Of a stretch of 64,000 nucleotides of DNA, positions 34,573 through 46,060 are shown piece by piece. Location: the NCBI RefSeq assembly GCF_003473485.1, contig NC_053046.1, forward strand, positions 3,544,001 through 3,608,000, written 5' to 3'. Every line of letters starts with the position of its first letter. The stretch's first letter is position 1. The stretch is from Medicago truncatula (Eukaryota; Streptophyta; Magnoliopsida; Fabales; Fabaceae). The position numbers and the translations under genes were made by a program. The notes under the pieces are model-generated. The model was not told the DNA's origin. It worked only from the letters and a program-made list of their open reading frames with translations, and ran no database searches.

Positions 34573-35625
34573 TCAATCGTCTAGTCTTGACATTGTAACC
34601 AAAATGGATTTTTTAAAGTATGTAGCTGACTTTTCTTTTGTAGGGAAACATAATTGAAAGATAATTTGTTCATTCATCCCGAAAAGAATGGATATCAATA
34701 TCATTTTAGTATCATTAACTGATAGCTGGCCGCAAGCAACCACATAATCAAAGAGTACCATCTCGTGATAAAGTGACCATTTTCCTGAATTGATATCCAA
34801 AATGTAAATTTGAAATGTTTTAATGGGATCTTCATGCACAATGCAAGAAAGGTGATTTCCCATCCATAAATACTCCACATCTAGATAGCGACACACCCGT
34901 AGAGGGGGAAGTGGATATTCTCTGACAATAACTTCCTTGTCAACATCCATCACAATCACTGATTCCTTTAGTATCCAGTAAAGATCATTGCCACCACTAT
35001 AAACTGGTTTTTTGAAAAAATATTTCTCATTGAGAACTTTTGGTCTAGCCACTATCTCTTTCCAAGAGTTATCTATTCCAATTTTTAGCACATAAAAAAG
35101 AACCCAATCGACGCCTGAAACCTTTCTAATGTCTACAAAGAACAACTTGAATATGGAAGAGTGAGGAACACGTGCTAAAGTTAAACTGTCCATAGTTAAT
35201 GATTCTTGACTGGGTAAACGAGGAACTCTAAGGCGGCACTTGAGGATGGGGTTCAAGACAAAAATTTGTTTAGGAAAATTCTAAAACAACAATATGCCAT
35301 CACAAGTACTCCTTAAACTTCCCATGCCTGAATATGTCCCCAAATCAATCCTTTCAAAGTGACCATTTAAATCATCTTTAATATCCAAGAAATAATAACT
35401 CATTGACTTATTTTCAACTAAAAGACCAGGTTTAGAATGTGTGCATTGTTGAATTGCAAAATTTGAGCTATTAATAATAGTAGCCCATGATTTGCAAACG
35501 TACCTTGCAGAAGTAAGCAAGCTCTTGAGAGAAACCCGACTAAGGATATCAATAACCAAGTCTTCAGAGAGAAGCAGCAGCTGTGAAATCACTATAGACT
35601 TCTCACTATTTGACTCCAACTTCAT
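34573..35625 (-). pseudogene. F-box protein gene with an in-frame stop
   Basis: From ATG at 35625 (MKLESNSEK) the frame gives an F-box: LSEDLVIDILSRVSLKSLLT then SARYVCKSWATIINSSNF. It continues to CDGILLF, a TAG at 35283-35281, and then in the same frame NFPKQIFVLNPI through to LDD and a stop at 34573 (351 codons in all). The second half resembles the F-box-associated C-terminal region of legume SCF substrate receptors. Intact, it would recruit targets to an SCF ubiquitin ligase. With this single stop only 114 residues would be made. The 5' end is joined in frame to a HOP exon 2 relic. Confidence 0.75.
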
Positions 35626-35641
35626 AACATTCTTCTTCACA

Positions 35642-37740
35642 TGATCTTTAGAGCATTTTTCCGTGTTGCCCAAGGCAGTCCCTTTCCTATTCAAAAAGCT
35701 CTTGCTATCATCTTGTAGTCTGATCTTAGTTCCCTTCCTCCTTCAACAACCCTATCACAATCTTTTATGCAATCCTTGTACTGAAAAAATTCAAGGAATA
35801 TTTGTCAGTATGCATATCATAGGGAAGAACTGTCCCTTTACTTGCATAACTTTTAAAAAAAATACTGAAATTTTGCTCCCTTAAATTTTGTTCTTCCTAA
35901 TCTTATTCAAGCACTCAAACCATGGGCAAATTTGACCAAGTTCCGTAACCACCAAACACTTTTTTTTAAGCATAAGTGGGTGCAGATGGAGAACCAACTG
36001 CAACACCTAGATTTATAAATATACAAAAGGAAACAAGCACAAAAGGAGAGGGGGGACGAGGACCTAATATACATCTTAAGACTGATGTGATGTTTATGGC
36101 AACAAAACTGATGAGATGTTTATGGCATGCTAATTGTGAAAGCTGACTAAATAAAGCTTAATATACATCTTAAGACTTACCCATCATAAGTAACTAATAC
36201 CTTGGAGGTCACCAAATACTCTTTCTGGCACATCAAAGTTTTTTGCATATACAGGTAAACTATATAACATGTCACATTCCTAACAACTACTATGATTAGA
36301 TTCCACAACTACTGAACTTTTAAGACATACTGTCCACGATCAAAAACCAAAGTCAACCTCCAGTACCAAGGTTTGAGCCCTAAGGCTTAGTGTGGGAGGC
36401 TAGAGAAAAACGAAGAGAAGGGTGGAGGGCTTGGAGGGAAGGGGAAAGTGGAGACATAGGAGAATCCTTCACTTTTTTTGGGAGAGTACTATTCGAGTGT
36501 GTTTGGATAGGGGAATGTTTTGAGGGAATGTAATGTTTTGAGGGAATTCAACTACTTTAAGGTGAATTCTATTGCTTGAATTAAGGTATTGGGAGAATCC
36601 TTCATTTTGGAAGTATCATTAAGACAATACAACAACAACAACCAAGCCTTATCCCATTAAGTGGGGTATCATAAAGACAATAATGGATTTAAAATTTATT
36701 CAAAATCCTCTAAAACCCTCAAAAGCCCTCTCCCAGTGCATTTTTTGAGTTCCCATATATTGAAGAGTTTTAGTATAATGAAGTAAAAAGAAAATGCCAT
36801 GCAAGGTAAGGAGACTACTGTCACCATTACCCTTTACTTCTTTTCCTTTATCGAGAAAACTCACACCTGTTTGGGAGTTTATGAAGGAAGGGGAAGGGAA
36901 TGCTTTGTTTGGATAAAAGGATGGAGGAAAGGATAGTCCCCCGACTTGAATGGGGAGTTTATTTTTCTTTATAATACAAATCCCTCCAAAATGGGAGAAC
37001 TCAATTATTGTATTGGACGAGGGGGATTTTGAAGGTTTAGAAAAACTCTTCAAATCCAATTAATATCGTTATTAGTTATAATACTCTCAAACAAAAAATA
37101 ATACTAATCACAAACATTCTTTACAAAAATACACTCTCAAACAAGGTGTAAAATCTCAATCTATAAATTGAGACTATCCTAGATATCGACGGTTTACCCA
37201 CAAATAAAGGTATATTTAATCACAGACTTAGCAGATTATTTCCAGCTTTCATAAAAAAATAGCTCTGTCTAATGTTAAACTGTATTATTATTTATTTGTG
37301 TTCTAATGCATACAACTTGTCTTAATTTCAAGTAAATAGAAACGAACAGAAAATTCACATACCTAAATAAATACATAAATATGTAGGCAAAAATCATTCA
37401 TACCTTTCCCATTTCCAAGTACACAGCAGCATCGTTGGTGAGAAAGGACACACCCTCATCATCCAATTCCAAAGCTTTTAAATAATGTTGAATAGTAGTA
37501 TCAAAATCCTTCTTATACGCAGCATCACCAGCCACATTTTCTTTCCGCACCTCAGCCTTCCTCTGCTTCACTTCCTTCTCCTCATCGGTCTCCATCGGCT
37601 CCGGCTCCGGGAAGGGCTTCCTTTGTTGTTCGGGACTGAGAGTAGATTCAAGAGATGATGAAGAGTGGGTTAGGATAACTAGAGGGTTTTACTAGCGTAC
37701 GGGGTTTGGGGTTAAAGATTATCAATTTTGTGCTCGAATT
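35642..37740 (-). pseudogene. Broken partial copy of HOP
   Basis: The end of HOP exon 1 is recognisable at 37608-37404 (EEKEVKQRKAEVRKENVAGD, LEMGK then GTATG). Intron 1 follows (37403-35781), and then part of exon 2 from 35780 (YKDCIKDCDRVVEGGRELRS). Most of exon 1 is missing, so the leader-like sequence (37615-37740, AGAGTGGGTTAGG, CTAGAGGGTTTTACTAG) abuts the Glu/Pro linker. Exon 2 has a frameshift near GARAF compared with HOP and stops being HOP-like at KCSKD, where F-box sequence begins. It lies in the same orientation as HOP, about 9 kb away, and arose by duplication. Confidence 0.88.
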
Positions 37741-37868
37741 ATTGGAATAACTAAAAAAGAAATGATATTTAAATAACCATTTTAAAAAAAAACTGTGACA
37801 ACTTCCTTTTTCATACTCATATTATGTTTTTACTTTCTCTCTATTGATTTGGTTTTTTTGTCAATACT

Positions 37869-38406
37869 AGACATGACAACAAAATCCATACTCGCGGTTC
37901 CCGCCCGAACCAAATCCAATTTGACGGGTTTTCCCGTTTTGACTGGGTTTGGGTATGGGTATGGATTTTCTCCGATTTCAAAACACGAATAACAGGTATA
38001 TAGGTACCCTACTCCGAACCCATATCCATACCCGTTCCAAATGTAAAAAATTACTTTATGTTGATATGTATGTTATTTTGTTTGATAATTGTCATGTTAA
38101 TAAAAACTATCATTGATATTTAAAGGATCAACTAAATCATTCCGTCTAACAAATGTTAAAGTGAGCATATTGTTGGATAATGTATTACAACATTGCTCTT
38201 GGGAATGCAAAAACTTCTATTTTTTATTAAAAAAATTATTCGATACGGGGATGGGGATGAGGTGGGGATATCCGAACCCGTCGGGGATGAGATTCAATTT
38301 CTCATCCCCGTTGGATATGGGTAGGGTAACGGGTAAGTATATGAGAATCGGGTATGGGGACGGGAAGGTAAAACCCGTCCCCACCCCGCCCCATTGCCAT
38401 GCCCAA
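37869..38406 (+). mobile_element. hAT-like non-autonomous element, copy A
   Basis: About 540 bp, ending CCCGCCCCATTGCCATGCCC and beginning AGACATGACAAC, with a near-perfect 8-bp duplication TCAATACT/TCAATACC (37861-37868 and 38407-38414). The internal GC-rich blocks (GGGGATGGGGATGAGGTGGG, GGGACGGGAAGG) are distinctive. An inverted relative lies in the NAC leader intron at 46061-46563. Confidence 0.65.
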
Positions 38407-39020
38407 TCAATACCTCATTTTCTTTGTAAAATTTTGGTTGTCTCAAAAGTTGTCACTCAAGTGGATGTTCAAATAACACAACTCTAACTTAAATGTCCTT
38501 GAATTGTATAAATTTCGATCAATTTTGTATTCTATCAAGTGTAAACGTGGATTGTCACTCAGATGTCATGTATATATGGACACAAATTTTTTAAGTTTGA
38601 CTAAAATTATTTATAAGTATATAGATATTGCACTTTCATATTATACGATACTATTACCTTTTTTTAGACCAAACTATACTTTTTTTTTTTTTGCTTATTT
38701 TTATATATTTATACATTGTTATTTTGTCGATGTTACTTAGAAAGATAAGAATTTATATTATTATTTTTTGAATGATATTATATTTCTTATATCATTGGTG
38801 ACATTAAAAATGATAATTATAATTTATTACAATATTAAAGTGTAAAATATATATTATTTATACTTTTTTTGAAATATATATTATTTATACCTGTAATTTT
38901 ATCTTCTATATTATATATATAAAAAAAATAGATTGTGTTTAAAGCGACTTTTTCTCGTTTTAAGTATACTATTTGTGCTACGAATCACACATGCTATAAA
39001 TAATATACTTTATCTATATT

Positions 39021-39104
39021 ATGGTCATGTTTGGATATACACAGCTTATTTGTGATTCACAGCACAAACACTTATCATGATAAGCACTTACCTATAAGCT
39101 ATTT
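39021..39104 (+). repeat. Left arm of an 84-bp inverted repeat
   Basis: ATGGTCATGTTTGGATATAC through CTTACCTATAAGCTATTT matches the reverse complement of 39650-39733 with about two differences. The arms enclose 545 bp that includes the inferred leader exon of the NDUFAF6-like gene. A shorter degenerate relative (ATCATGATAAGCACTTGTGC) is at 42314. Confidence 0.9.
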
Positions 39105-39649
39105 GACCTTTTTTTTTTTTTTTTTTTTTTTTCCGAGTCTTTTCAAAGAAAAAATGTATCTTTTTAGGAATAAATTGGAAAATGGGGAGCCTTTAAGCAT
39201 ATATACTATAGGGGGGTGAATTGAGAAATTTTCGGATTCAAATCACAACAGAAAATACAAAATCCACTTCCGTTGGAGAAGCCTACTGTATGTTAGATCG
39301 GAAACAAGTTGGATTGGTGTCGCACTCAACTCAACTCGCCGGAAAAACTCAGCCGGAGTTGCTCGTCGGCCGCCACAAACACTGACGAAATCATCAACCA
39401 GGTTTTCCTTTTCTTCTTCTTTCAATTTCATGTAACGAACGTGATGATACGATTCCAACACGATTCGTGGCCACGATAGCCGCTCCTACAATTCCAGAAT
39501 TACGGTGCAATAGAAATTAAAATTATAGCTTAGTTCCGGCGAAATTGACAAAATGCAGCACTTTGTACGCTTAGTTCTGTCTCGTGAACTCTAGAATAAC
39601 TTATAGCTTATACAAAAATAATTTAACTTTATTTTCTCTTTGGGTATAG

Positions 39650-39733
39650 AAATAGCTTATAGGTAAGTGCTTATCATGATAAGTGTTTGTGCTATGAATC
39701 ACAAATAAGCTGTTTATATCCAAACATGACCAT
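39650..39733 (-). repeat. Right arm of the 84-bp inverted repeat
   Basis: AAATAGCTTATAGGTAAGTG through CCAAACATGACCAT, the inverted partner of 39021-39104. Such ends are common in legume MITEs, but no clear target-site duplication was found outside the arms. Confidence 0.9.
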
Positions 39734-40295
39734 ATGCATACATTCATACAAGATCAACCAACAATGCAAACTTAGATATCAGATTATTAACTAAGTACTT
39801 GGCACATGTTTCTATCCAATTGCATAGCCATAGCATTAAAGAAACAAATACCTTTTTAATTTTTATATCACTATCGCTTCGAATCTTGCTGTCCTAGCAT
39901 GTTGCATCTCAATATAACATGGTTTGAACTTTTTGCATTTGATGAAATTGTTGTTATAACTCTTTTTTGCAAAGGAAAAACCCTTGTGAAGTGCATTTTC
40001 TTATCCACATTGTTACCTGCATGATAATGAAAGATTAACATAATTATTTTGTGGAGTTTTCTTTTTTCCCCTTTAGCATATTACCGAAGCTGAATTCCCA
40101 ATTAGAGTAATTAGGTGTTGGTTTTGATTGTTGTAGCACTTCTTTTCTCGAAGGGCCAATCGCAATGTTATAGATATACAAAACAAAGGGAAAATTTGAG
40201 GGTTAACTTACAACCTATGAAATTTAGGGCCATTTGACTTTGTGAAAACATTGTCTATTTTCTTCATTTTTTTAATATTTATGTTAGTTTTACTT

Positions 40296-40480
40296 TTTTT
40301 TTTTGGTTTTTTAACCCTCCGGTTCTCAGGGGAAAGGACCTTGGTTATCCCGAGTTCGGCCAGGAGGTAAGTAAAGTCTGGGCAAGAATTGTTCCACCAA
40401 GGAATCGAACTCAGGTTCACCTGAACAATTCGTCCGTGGAGCTCATTAACCACTCGAGCTCAATTACTTGCTTCGTCGTA
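40296..40480 (-). mobile_element. tRNA-derived SINE in the leader intron
   Basis: On the minus strand: AGCTCGAGTGGTTAATGAGC (A box), then CTGAGTTCGATTCC (B box), a GC-rich body with GCCGAACTCGGGATAACC, and an A-rich tail. The 12-bp duplication TTAGTTTTACTT flanks it at 40284-40295 and 40481-40492. It interrupts one copy of a locally duplicated sequence. Confidence 0.85.
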
Positions 40481-40677
40481 TTAGTTTTACTTGTTAACAA
40501 GAAGAAAAGAGACTGTTGAAGTAAAACAATTGTCTTGCATTTTCCACATTTATAGTCTTGTGTTAGTTTTACTTGTTTCAGAGTAGGTTATAAGTTACAT
40601 TTGAATGTATGTGCAGAACTAGTTTATTTATAGTACAGTTTTAGTGGGTACTAAAACCAGTCCTCAAAGTAACTTTT

Positions 40678-41000
40678 AGGAGCATTTTACTTTGTGAAAA
40701 CATATTCTTTTTTTTTTTTCATTTTCTAAAATTTGTGTTAGGTTTACTTGTTAGCAAGTTAAAAAGAGACTCTTAGAGTGAACAATTGTCTTGCATTTTC
40801 AAAAACAATGAAAATGTCAAAAAAATTATTTTCATTATTTTATAAAATGCATTTCCCTAACTAGCATTTTATATTATCTCCATCACAATGAGTCCTCTCT
40901 TTAGAAACTTTTTTATCTCTTCGTTAACAAATAAAACTAACACAAATTTTGAGAAATGAAAATAGAATTTTTTTCACAAAGTAGACGAGTCGTTAAGTTT
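40678..41000. repeat. Foldback: inverted repeat of about 100-bp arms
   Basis: The left arm, from ACTTTGTGAAAACATATTC through AAAATTTGTGTTAGGTTTAC to TTAAAAAGAGACTC, pairs with the right arm at about 40880-40990 (GAGTCC, TAACAAATAAAACTAACACA, AAATTTTGAG, TTCACAAAGT). A third, direct copy at 40234-40548 is split by the SINE. It is probably a MITE plus a partial copy. Confidence 0.65.
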
Positions 41001-41145
41001 ATAAATATGGTAACAAGTTATGCTTGTGTAGCTACATTATATCTGTGTGTATAGTGAAATGTATTGGCGATTTTTTTAAAAAAAAAAATATGGTAGGGTT
41101 GTGATTGATGTAACTTTCATCTGCAGGCACTAACGCGAGGATTTA

Positions 41146-42057
41146 ATGAGTGGCGGTTCTGCATCTAGTAACTTAAGGCAAGCTCTCTCCTATTGCGTAC
41201 AACAAGTGCGAAGTTATGATTACCATCACTATCTCTGCCTTCTTGAATTGCCTCCATCTATGCGGAAGGCTGCATTTACACTCCGTGCCTTGAATGTTGA
41301 AACAGCTAGAGCTATGGATGTTGCTTCAGATCCCAGGATTGGCCTTATGCGCCTTGTCTGGTGGCAGGAAGCGATAGACAAATTGTTTGCCAATAAATTA
41401 ATTGAACATCCAACAGCGCTGGCCCTGTCAAGCGTGATAGCAGAGACCAAAATTAGTAAGACATGGTTGAAACGATCCGTTGAAGCCCGGATCAACGATG
41501 CAAGAAGAGAGGCTACCGACATTCCAGAAACTATGGAAGAATTGGAGAAATATGCCGAGAACACGGTATCTACTATGTTGTACTTGACACTTCAAGCTGG
41601 CGGTATCACGTCTACTGCAGCTGATCATGCAGCCTCACATATTGGCAAGGCTAGCGGTATTCTTTTGCTCCTTAAATCGCTACCTTATCATGCTGGTCAC
41701 AACCGACATTTTTCTTACATTCCAAGGGCAATAGCATCCAAACATGGGCTAATTTTTAAACAGGAAGGTCAAGGAGAGAGATGGGTGGATTCTCGTGAGG
41801 GTCTGTGTGAAGCAGTTTATGAAATGGCATCAGTTGCCAACGCACACTTAGAAAAGGCACGTAAATTAGCTGGGAGTGTGCCTGCTGAGGCTGTTCCAGT
41901 GCTCCTGCCAGCTGTGCCTGCTCAGGTTCTCTTGGATTCCCTACGCCGGGTGCAATTTGATGTGTTTGATCCAAGGCTAGCACGAGGGGTGCTGGGAATA
42001 CCACCTTTGTGGTACCAGCTTCAACTCAAGTGGACTTCATGGAGAAGGAAATACTAA
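41146..42057 (+). CDS. NDUFAF6-like complex I assembly protein (squalene/phytoene synthase fold)
   Basis: One uninterrupted coding exon of 303 residues. The family signature is clear: ALSYCVQQVRSYDYHHYLCL, MRKAAFTLRALNVETARAMD, IGLMRLVWWQEAIDKLF, then a second helical half (SHIGKASGILLLLKSLPYHA, YIPRAIASKHGL) and an end WYQLQLKWTSWRRKY. It belongs to the squalene/phytoene synthase fold but lacks the Asp-rich DxxxD motifs of real prenyl synthases. In animals the homologue NDUFAF6 acts in assembly of mitochondrial complex I. A single plant homologue (At1g62730-like) is expected. The start at 41146 follows a good acceptor at 41126. No strong presequence is visible. Confidence 0.88.
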   Translation: MSGGSASSNLRQALSYCVQQVRSYDYHHYLCLLELPPSMRKAAFTLRALNVETARAMDVASDPRIGLMRLVWWQEAIDKLFANKLIEHPTALALSSVIAETKISKTWLKRSVEARINDARREATDIPETMEELEKYAENTVSTMLYLTLQAGGITSTAADHAASHIGKASGILLLLKSLPYHAGHNRHFSYIPRAIASKHGLIFKQEGQGERWVDSREGLCEAVYEMASVANAHLEKARKLAGSVPAEAVPVLLPAVPAQVLLDSLRRVQFDVFDPRLARGVLGIPPLWYQLQLKWTSWRRKY

Positions 42058-45000
42058 ACTAGTTTAGTTACCTTGATGTTAATCAACCTTGGGGGTCTTG
42101 AAATTTTTTCATGTGTGTTAATTGTTTAATAAGTTTATTGGACCATGTAACAGAAACTAGAATCTAGCATATGCACTAATTGTGATGTGCAATGTATCTT
42201 TTTAAAATGAGGCCTGGGTTATTTAAAGGCCAACACAATTGTATTTGAGCATACTTAACATGATTTTCTGCTCATAATTTAAAGAAAACACAACACGATT
42301 TTAGTGTACCAAAATCATGATAAGCACTTGTGCTATAAGCTGCAAATAAACCAATCCAAACAGGCCCTAAGACAAGCTCAAGTCTTCAACTGCTCTTTAC
42401 AGAAAGAGCGGCACAGTGCCTAGAAGAGATGGTATGGTATCTCCTTGTGATTTTCTGCGGCAAATTATCGAGCTTCCCTGTTCCAGTGTTCCTCATTGTG
42501 CTGGCTCTGATTTTTGGTGGTCACATGAAATGAAACACATCTATGTCCCTGTAAACTATTGTTTAGGTAATTTTTTCTTCATATCTTTCTCTTTGATTTT
42601 CTTGCTTTTAATGGTCATGAAATATACATGACAACAACACAAACATATTGTAATTTTTAATGGAAATAAAACATTTTTTTTCATCTCAAGTTGTGTTGTG
42701 TGACTGATACATTAAAAAAATCAGATGCTCATTAACAATACTTGTCCAAACTCATTGGTAGAGTTCGCTAGAAGACAAGCTAATGTAGTGGTCCATAATT
42801 TGGCTGAGTGACTACATATACAGCTAATCCTCAAGTTTTTGATGTTGTTCCACATTGTTTTCATGATATTATCCTTAATGAAATGATAAAAACAAAGCAA
42901 AAAATGAAGAAAAAATAAAAATCAATGGATTCATCTTGACTGTGGATGTATCTGATTCTTCAAAAGATCCATGCAAGGATCTGAAACATTTAATAGTTGC
43001 TTGAAATTATTGACAAAACATTTTCTTTCCCGTTTGTTCTTGGTCATATGTAATTATATAACTAAATTTGGAAAGGGTTTTATATTTACCGAACAATATT
43101 CCATAATTAGAGGCAAAGCTTGATGGAATGTTTGAGGATCTTGCTTTGGTAGGTCCAAGATGACAATTGGATAGCATGTGAGACGTTTACTTCACTTCTG
43201 TGCCAGTTACAATCAAACCAAACCACCCCATAAAATAAATATACAATAGAATCAAACCACAAAAAACCATCAAGTTTGCATTCACTGTGCTCTTCTTTAC
43301 CATGATTTTCATTCTTTTTTTCTTTTCAGATGAAATTATGAAAGCATTAAAATAACGTTTTGTTAAAAATTTATTGAGGTTAACAGCATCAGTACCCACG
43401 ATGAATAATAATATTTCATAATTTTATTGGATAACTGCACAAAACTTGATCCCGAAGCATAGGCATCCATTTGAATGGTTCACATTCTCTAGCTGTGGTA
43501 ACAGCCAGAATTCTAACTAAAAACAGAAAGCATGCTATAAATGGTATAACAGTTGGGGGTCCATAAATAAAACCGGTCTGCACTAAAATTTTCAGACTAA
43601 ATATAATGATCTTTATTTTGAACATCAATGGAAAATTTAATTATACGTAAACTATTCAGTTTTATGTCTCTGTTGGAGTACTCTAGGCTTGAGCCCCTTT
43701 TTGTTAAGAAAAAAAGACATTGTATAAGGAGAAGTATCTCATCCGCATTCCTTAGCATATGGTCGGTTGGTGGGCCAGGCTCGTGGGTTTATATTAGATT
43801 ACCATTATAATAATGGGTTTGAGTTTTGACATTGATACATTTCAATACTGTACAAATATATACTGTAGTAGTAATTGTTTAGTGTCGTAATATTATTTTG
43901 GACCAACCAAACCAGAGACAGCGTGAGGTTACTCCAACAGAATAACAATTATTATTTCTCTAGAAACCTTTAATTCTATTGTCTTGTCTGGTAATAATAT
44001 ATTTGTACTTTTTGAGGGTCACCTGCAACTGCAATAATGTTGTGGAGTGGAGTGGTGTGGTGCATTCTTCAGATTGTTTGGCCGCTCGGTAATTCAGTGA
44101 GCCGTTTCCCTCTGGGCTCAATAGCGTCGAAGACCTTTTAGGTTTACCGGAATTGTGTTTGGTATTAATCTGTTTGTTCATCCATCCGGTCATTAGAGTG
44201 CCTTCGTCCTTTAGGCTCGATTCTCGGAGATTGTGCTTGGTATAAAGTTTTTTGGTCCATTAATATTATATAGAGCTAATGTCGCACAAATATAGACGAG
44301 TGAATATAATCTGATGATAAATTGATTAAGTTAAGGAGCACGTCTTGCCCTAAATTGAGATCTCTCATCTTTATACTCGTTTACTCTTCTACTATATTAT
44401 GTCTACTCTGACTTTGACATCAAAGTGCCTTTTGTATGTACCTCTTCTCTCGTCAGACACCACGCATCTTCACTAAAGCTTCATTATCTTCAACCTCCCA
44501 AAAATTGATTTGATTTATTAGACAAGTAGACAACAAAAATAACATATTGAAAGATTGATGCAAAATAACAAAAATTAAATACTCTAAGATTTTTTTTGTG
44601 GAGAAGTAGAGTTTCTGAGGTTCGAACCTCGACCCTTGCATATTATATGCAATATTTCTACTAACTGGATTAAGCTCACGGAGATAGATTATCTTTTCTA
44701 CTCATGTTGATTTAGTAGTGTAAATGTTTTTAAAAAATGACAACACTCACTTTAAAATTCTTTTTTCTACACTAATGTTGCCCCACTGCTAAAATATAAA
44801 GAGCCTACATGATTGGAGAAAAGCATATGTAAATAATTTTGTAAGTGTTCTTTAAACTTGAATGTTTTCTTTGTCTTGTACTGAGACATCATCCTCTCAA
44901 ACATTAAAATATCAATCTGCCAACAGTACAAGTATTGTTTTTTTGTTTTTCTTCATAAAATTAGCTCATAAAGCTATAAAGTTATAAACTACACGTCACC

Positions 45001-45280
45001 AAATTATTCGTCTTGTGTCGCCACTTATACATATGATTATGTATTTTTAAGAGATTAATGTAGTGAAGTATAATTCTGATTGACATTTTACTAGTAGTAG
45101 TACAATACAATCTTTGTCTCTCTTTTTAATAATGAATGACCATTCGTGCTCACCGTTTGATGATATGATCAATGTTTCATTCTCTTTCACTTTTTCCAAT
45201 CCCGGGCCCGGCAACCGCAAACGTTAACACCAAATAATCATTCTTTTGGCGTCATCATCAGTTGCTGGTGGGTGGAATAT
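42058..45280. other. Intergenic, one SINE, otherwise unrecognised
   Basis: It contains a degenerate relative of the 84-bp inverted repeat at 42310-42366 and a SINE at 44591-44689. GC-richer text at 43990-44230 (GTGGAGTGGAGTGGTGTGGT, AGTGAGCCGTTTCCC) is not identified. Short frames here (43416-43628, 43960-44193, 44453-44641) show no domain. Confidence 0.4.
44591..44689 (-). mobile_element. SINE, truncated or diverged
   Basis: On the minus strand ATCTCCGTGAGCTTAATCCA and GTTAGTAG lead to a B box GAGGTTCGAACCTC and a short A tail. It has the same body plan as the SINE at 9122-9260 (GTCCCCGTGAGC, then GGTTCGAACCCC) but is more diverged. No clear TSD. Confidence 0.65.
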
Positions 45281-46060
45281 CTCTCTCTAACATTTTTTTT
45301 TATGAACTCAAAGCTTTTCCAGTAATCTAGCTCCAACTCAATAGATAAGGAGAGAGAAACTTTAATTTGAGAGTGACGCTTTATTAGGGTTTCTTCATTT
45401 CTCTCATCTTTATATATTTCTTCTTGTTCTCTTCTGCTTTTGCTTCCAACCTATTTCATTCAAAAACATCTCCATTTTCTTTTTCCTTCACTTTCTCAAC
45501 TTCTCTTTTTCAGTGATTCTATTCCTAGGGATTGATTTTGTTCAATTCTCGAGGAATGAATTGCCATTAATTACCTTACTTTTAGTGCTTTCTAGATTTG
45601 TCTCTTTTTGGTTGTTGGAATATATTTCATGATTTTTATATCATATGATTGTTGAATAAAAGGGAGTATATACATCTCGTGAATTTTGTGCTGCAAATTA
45701 AGAGATTTCTTTCGTCATATCCACACTATACATTGGAGTCTTTACGAAGAGCAAATCAAGTTTAAGGTTATTCTTTCGTCTTTACCTCTTAAATTTAATT
45801 GATCTTGCTATAAAAAAAATTAATTAATACGAGTCTATGCCCTGAATTTGTGTTTGTATGTGGATCAATTCTCATCTTAAAAGTCGAGTATGTAAAGTTG
45901 AGTTAAACTCAATCTAATTTCTAAAAAATTTCTTGATGTTCCTCAATTTATTATATCAATAGGTATTGGTTGATTTTTATAGTTTAAGCATCACTTCCTC
46001 TCCCTTTTAGTATTTATCATTTCTTTGACTTTTTACACATAACCTATAAATTTTGTTACT

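Larger units (their letters stand above)
39197..41126 (+). other. Inferred leader exon and leader intron of the NDUFAF6-like gene
   Basis: TATATACTATA at 39200-39210 could serve as a TATA box. GC-richer leader sequence then ends CATCAACCAG, with donor GTTTTCC at 39402. The acceptor CTGCAG ends at 41126, 19 bp before the start codon. The 1.7-kb intron holds one inverted-repeat arm, a SINE and locally duplicated DNA. The acceptor is convincing; the donor and TATA are inference. Confidence 0.5.

Noticed and set aside
41229-42004. Minus-strand frames of 66-111 codons opposite the NDUFAF6-like gene
   Set aside because: Shadows of the real plus-strand coding exon, with no recognisable domain.
43416-43628. 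70-codon minus-strand hydrophobic frame
   Set aside because: No similarity recognised, no leader or splice context. AT-rich DNA gives such hydrophobic frames by chance.
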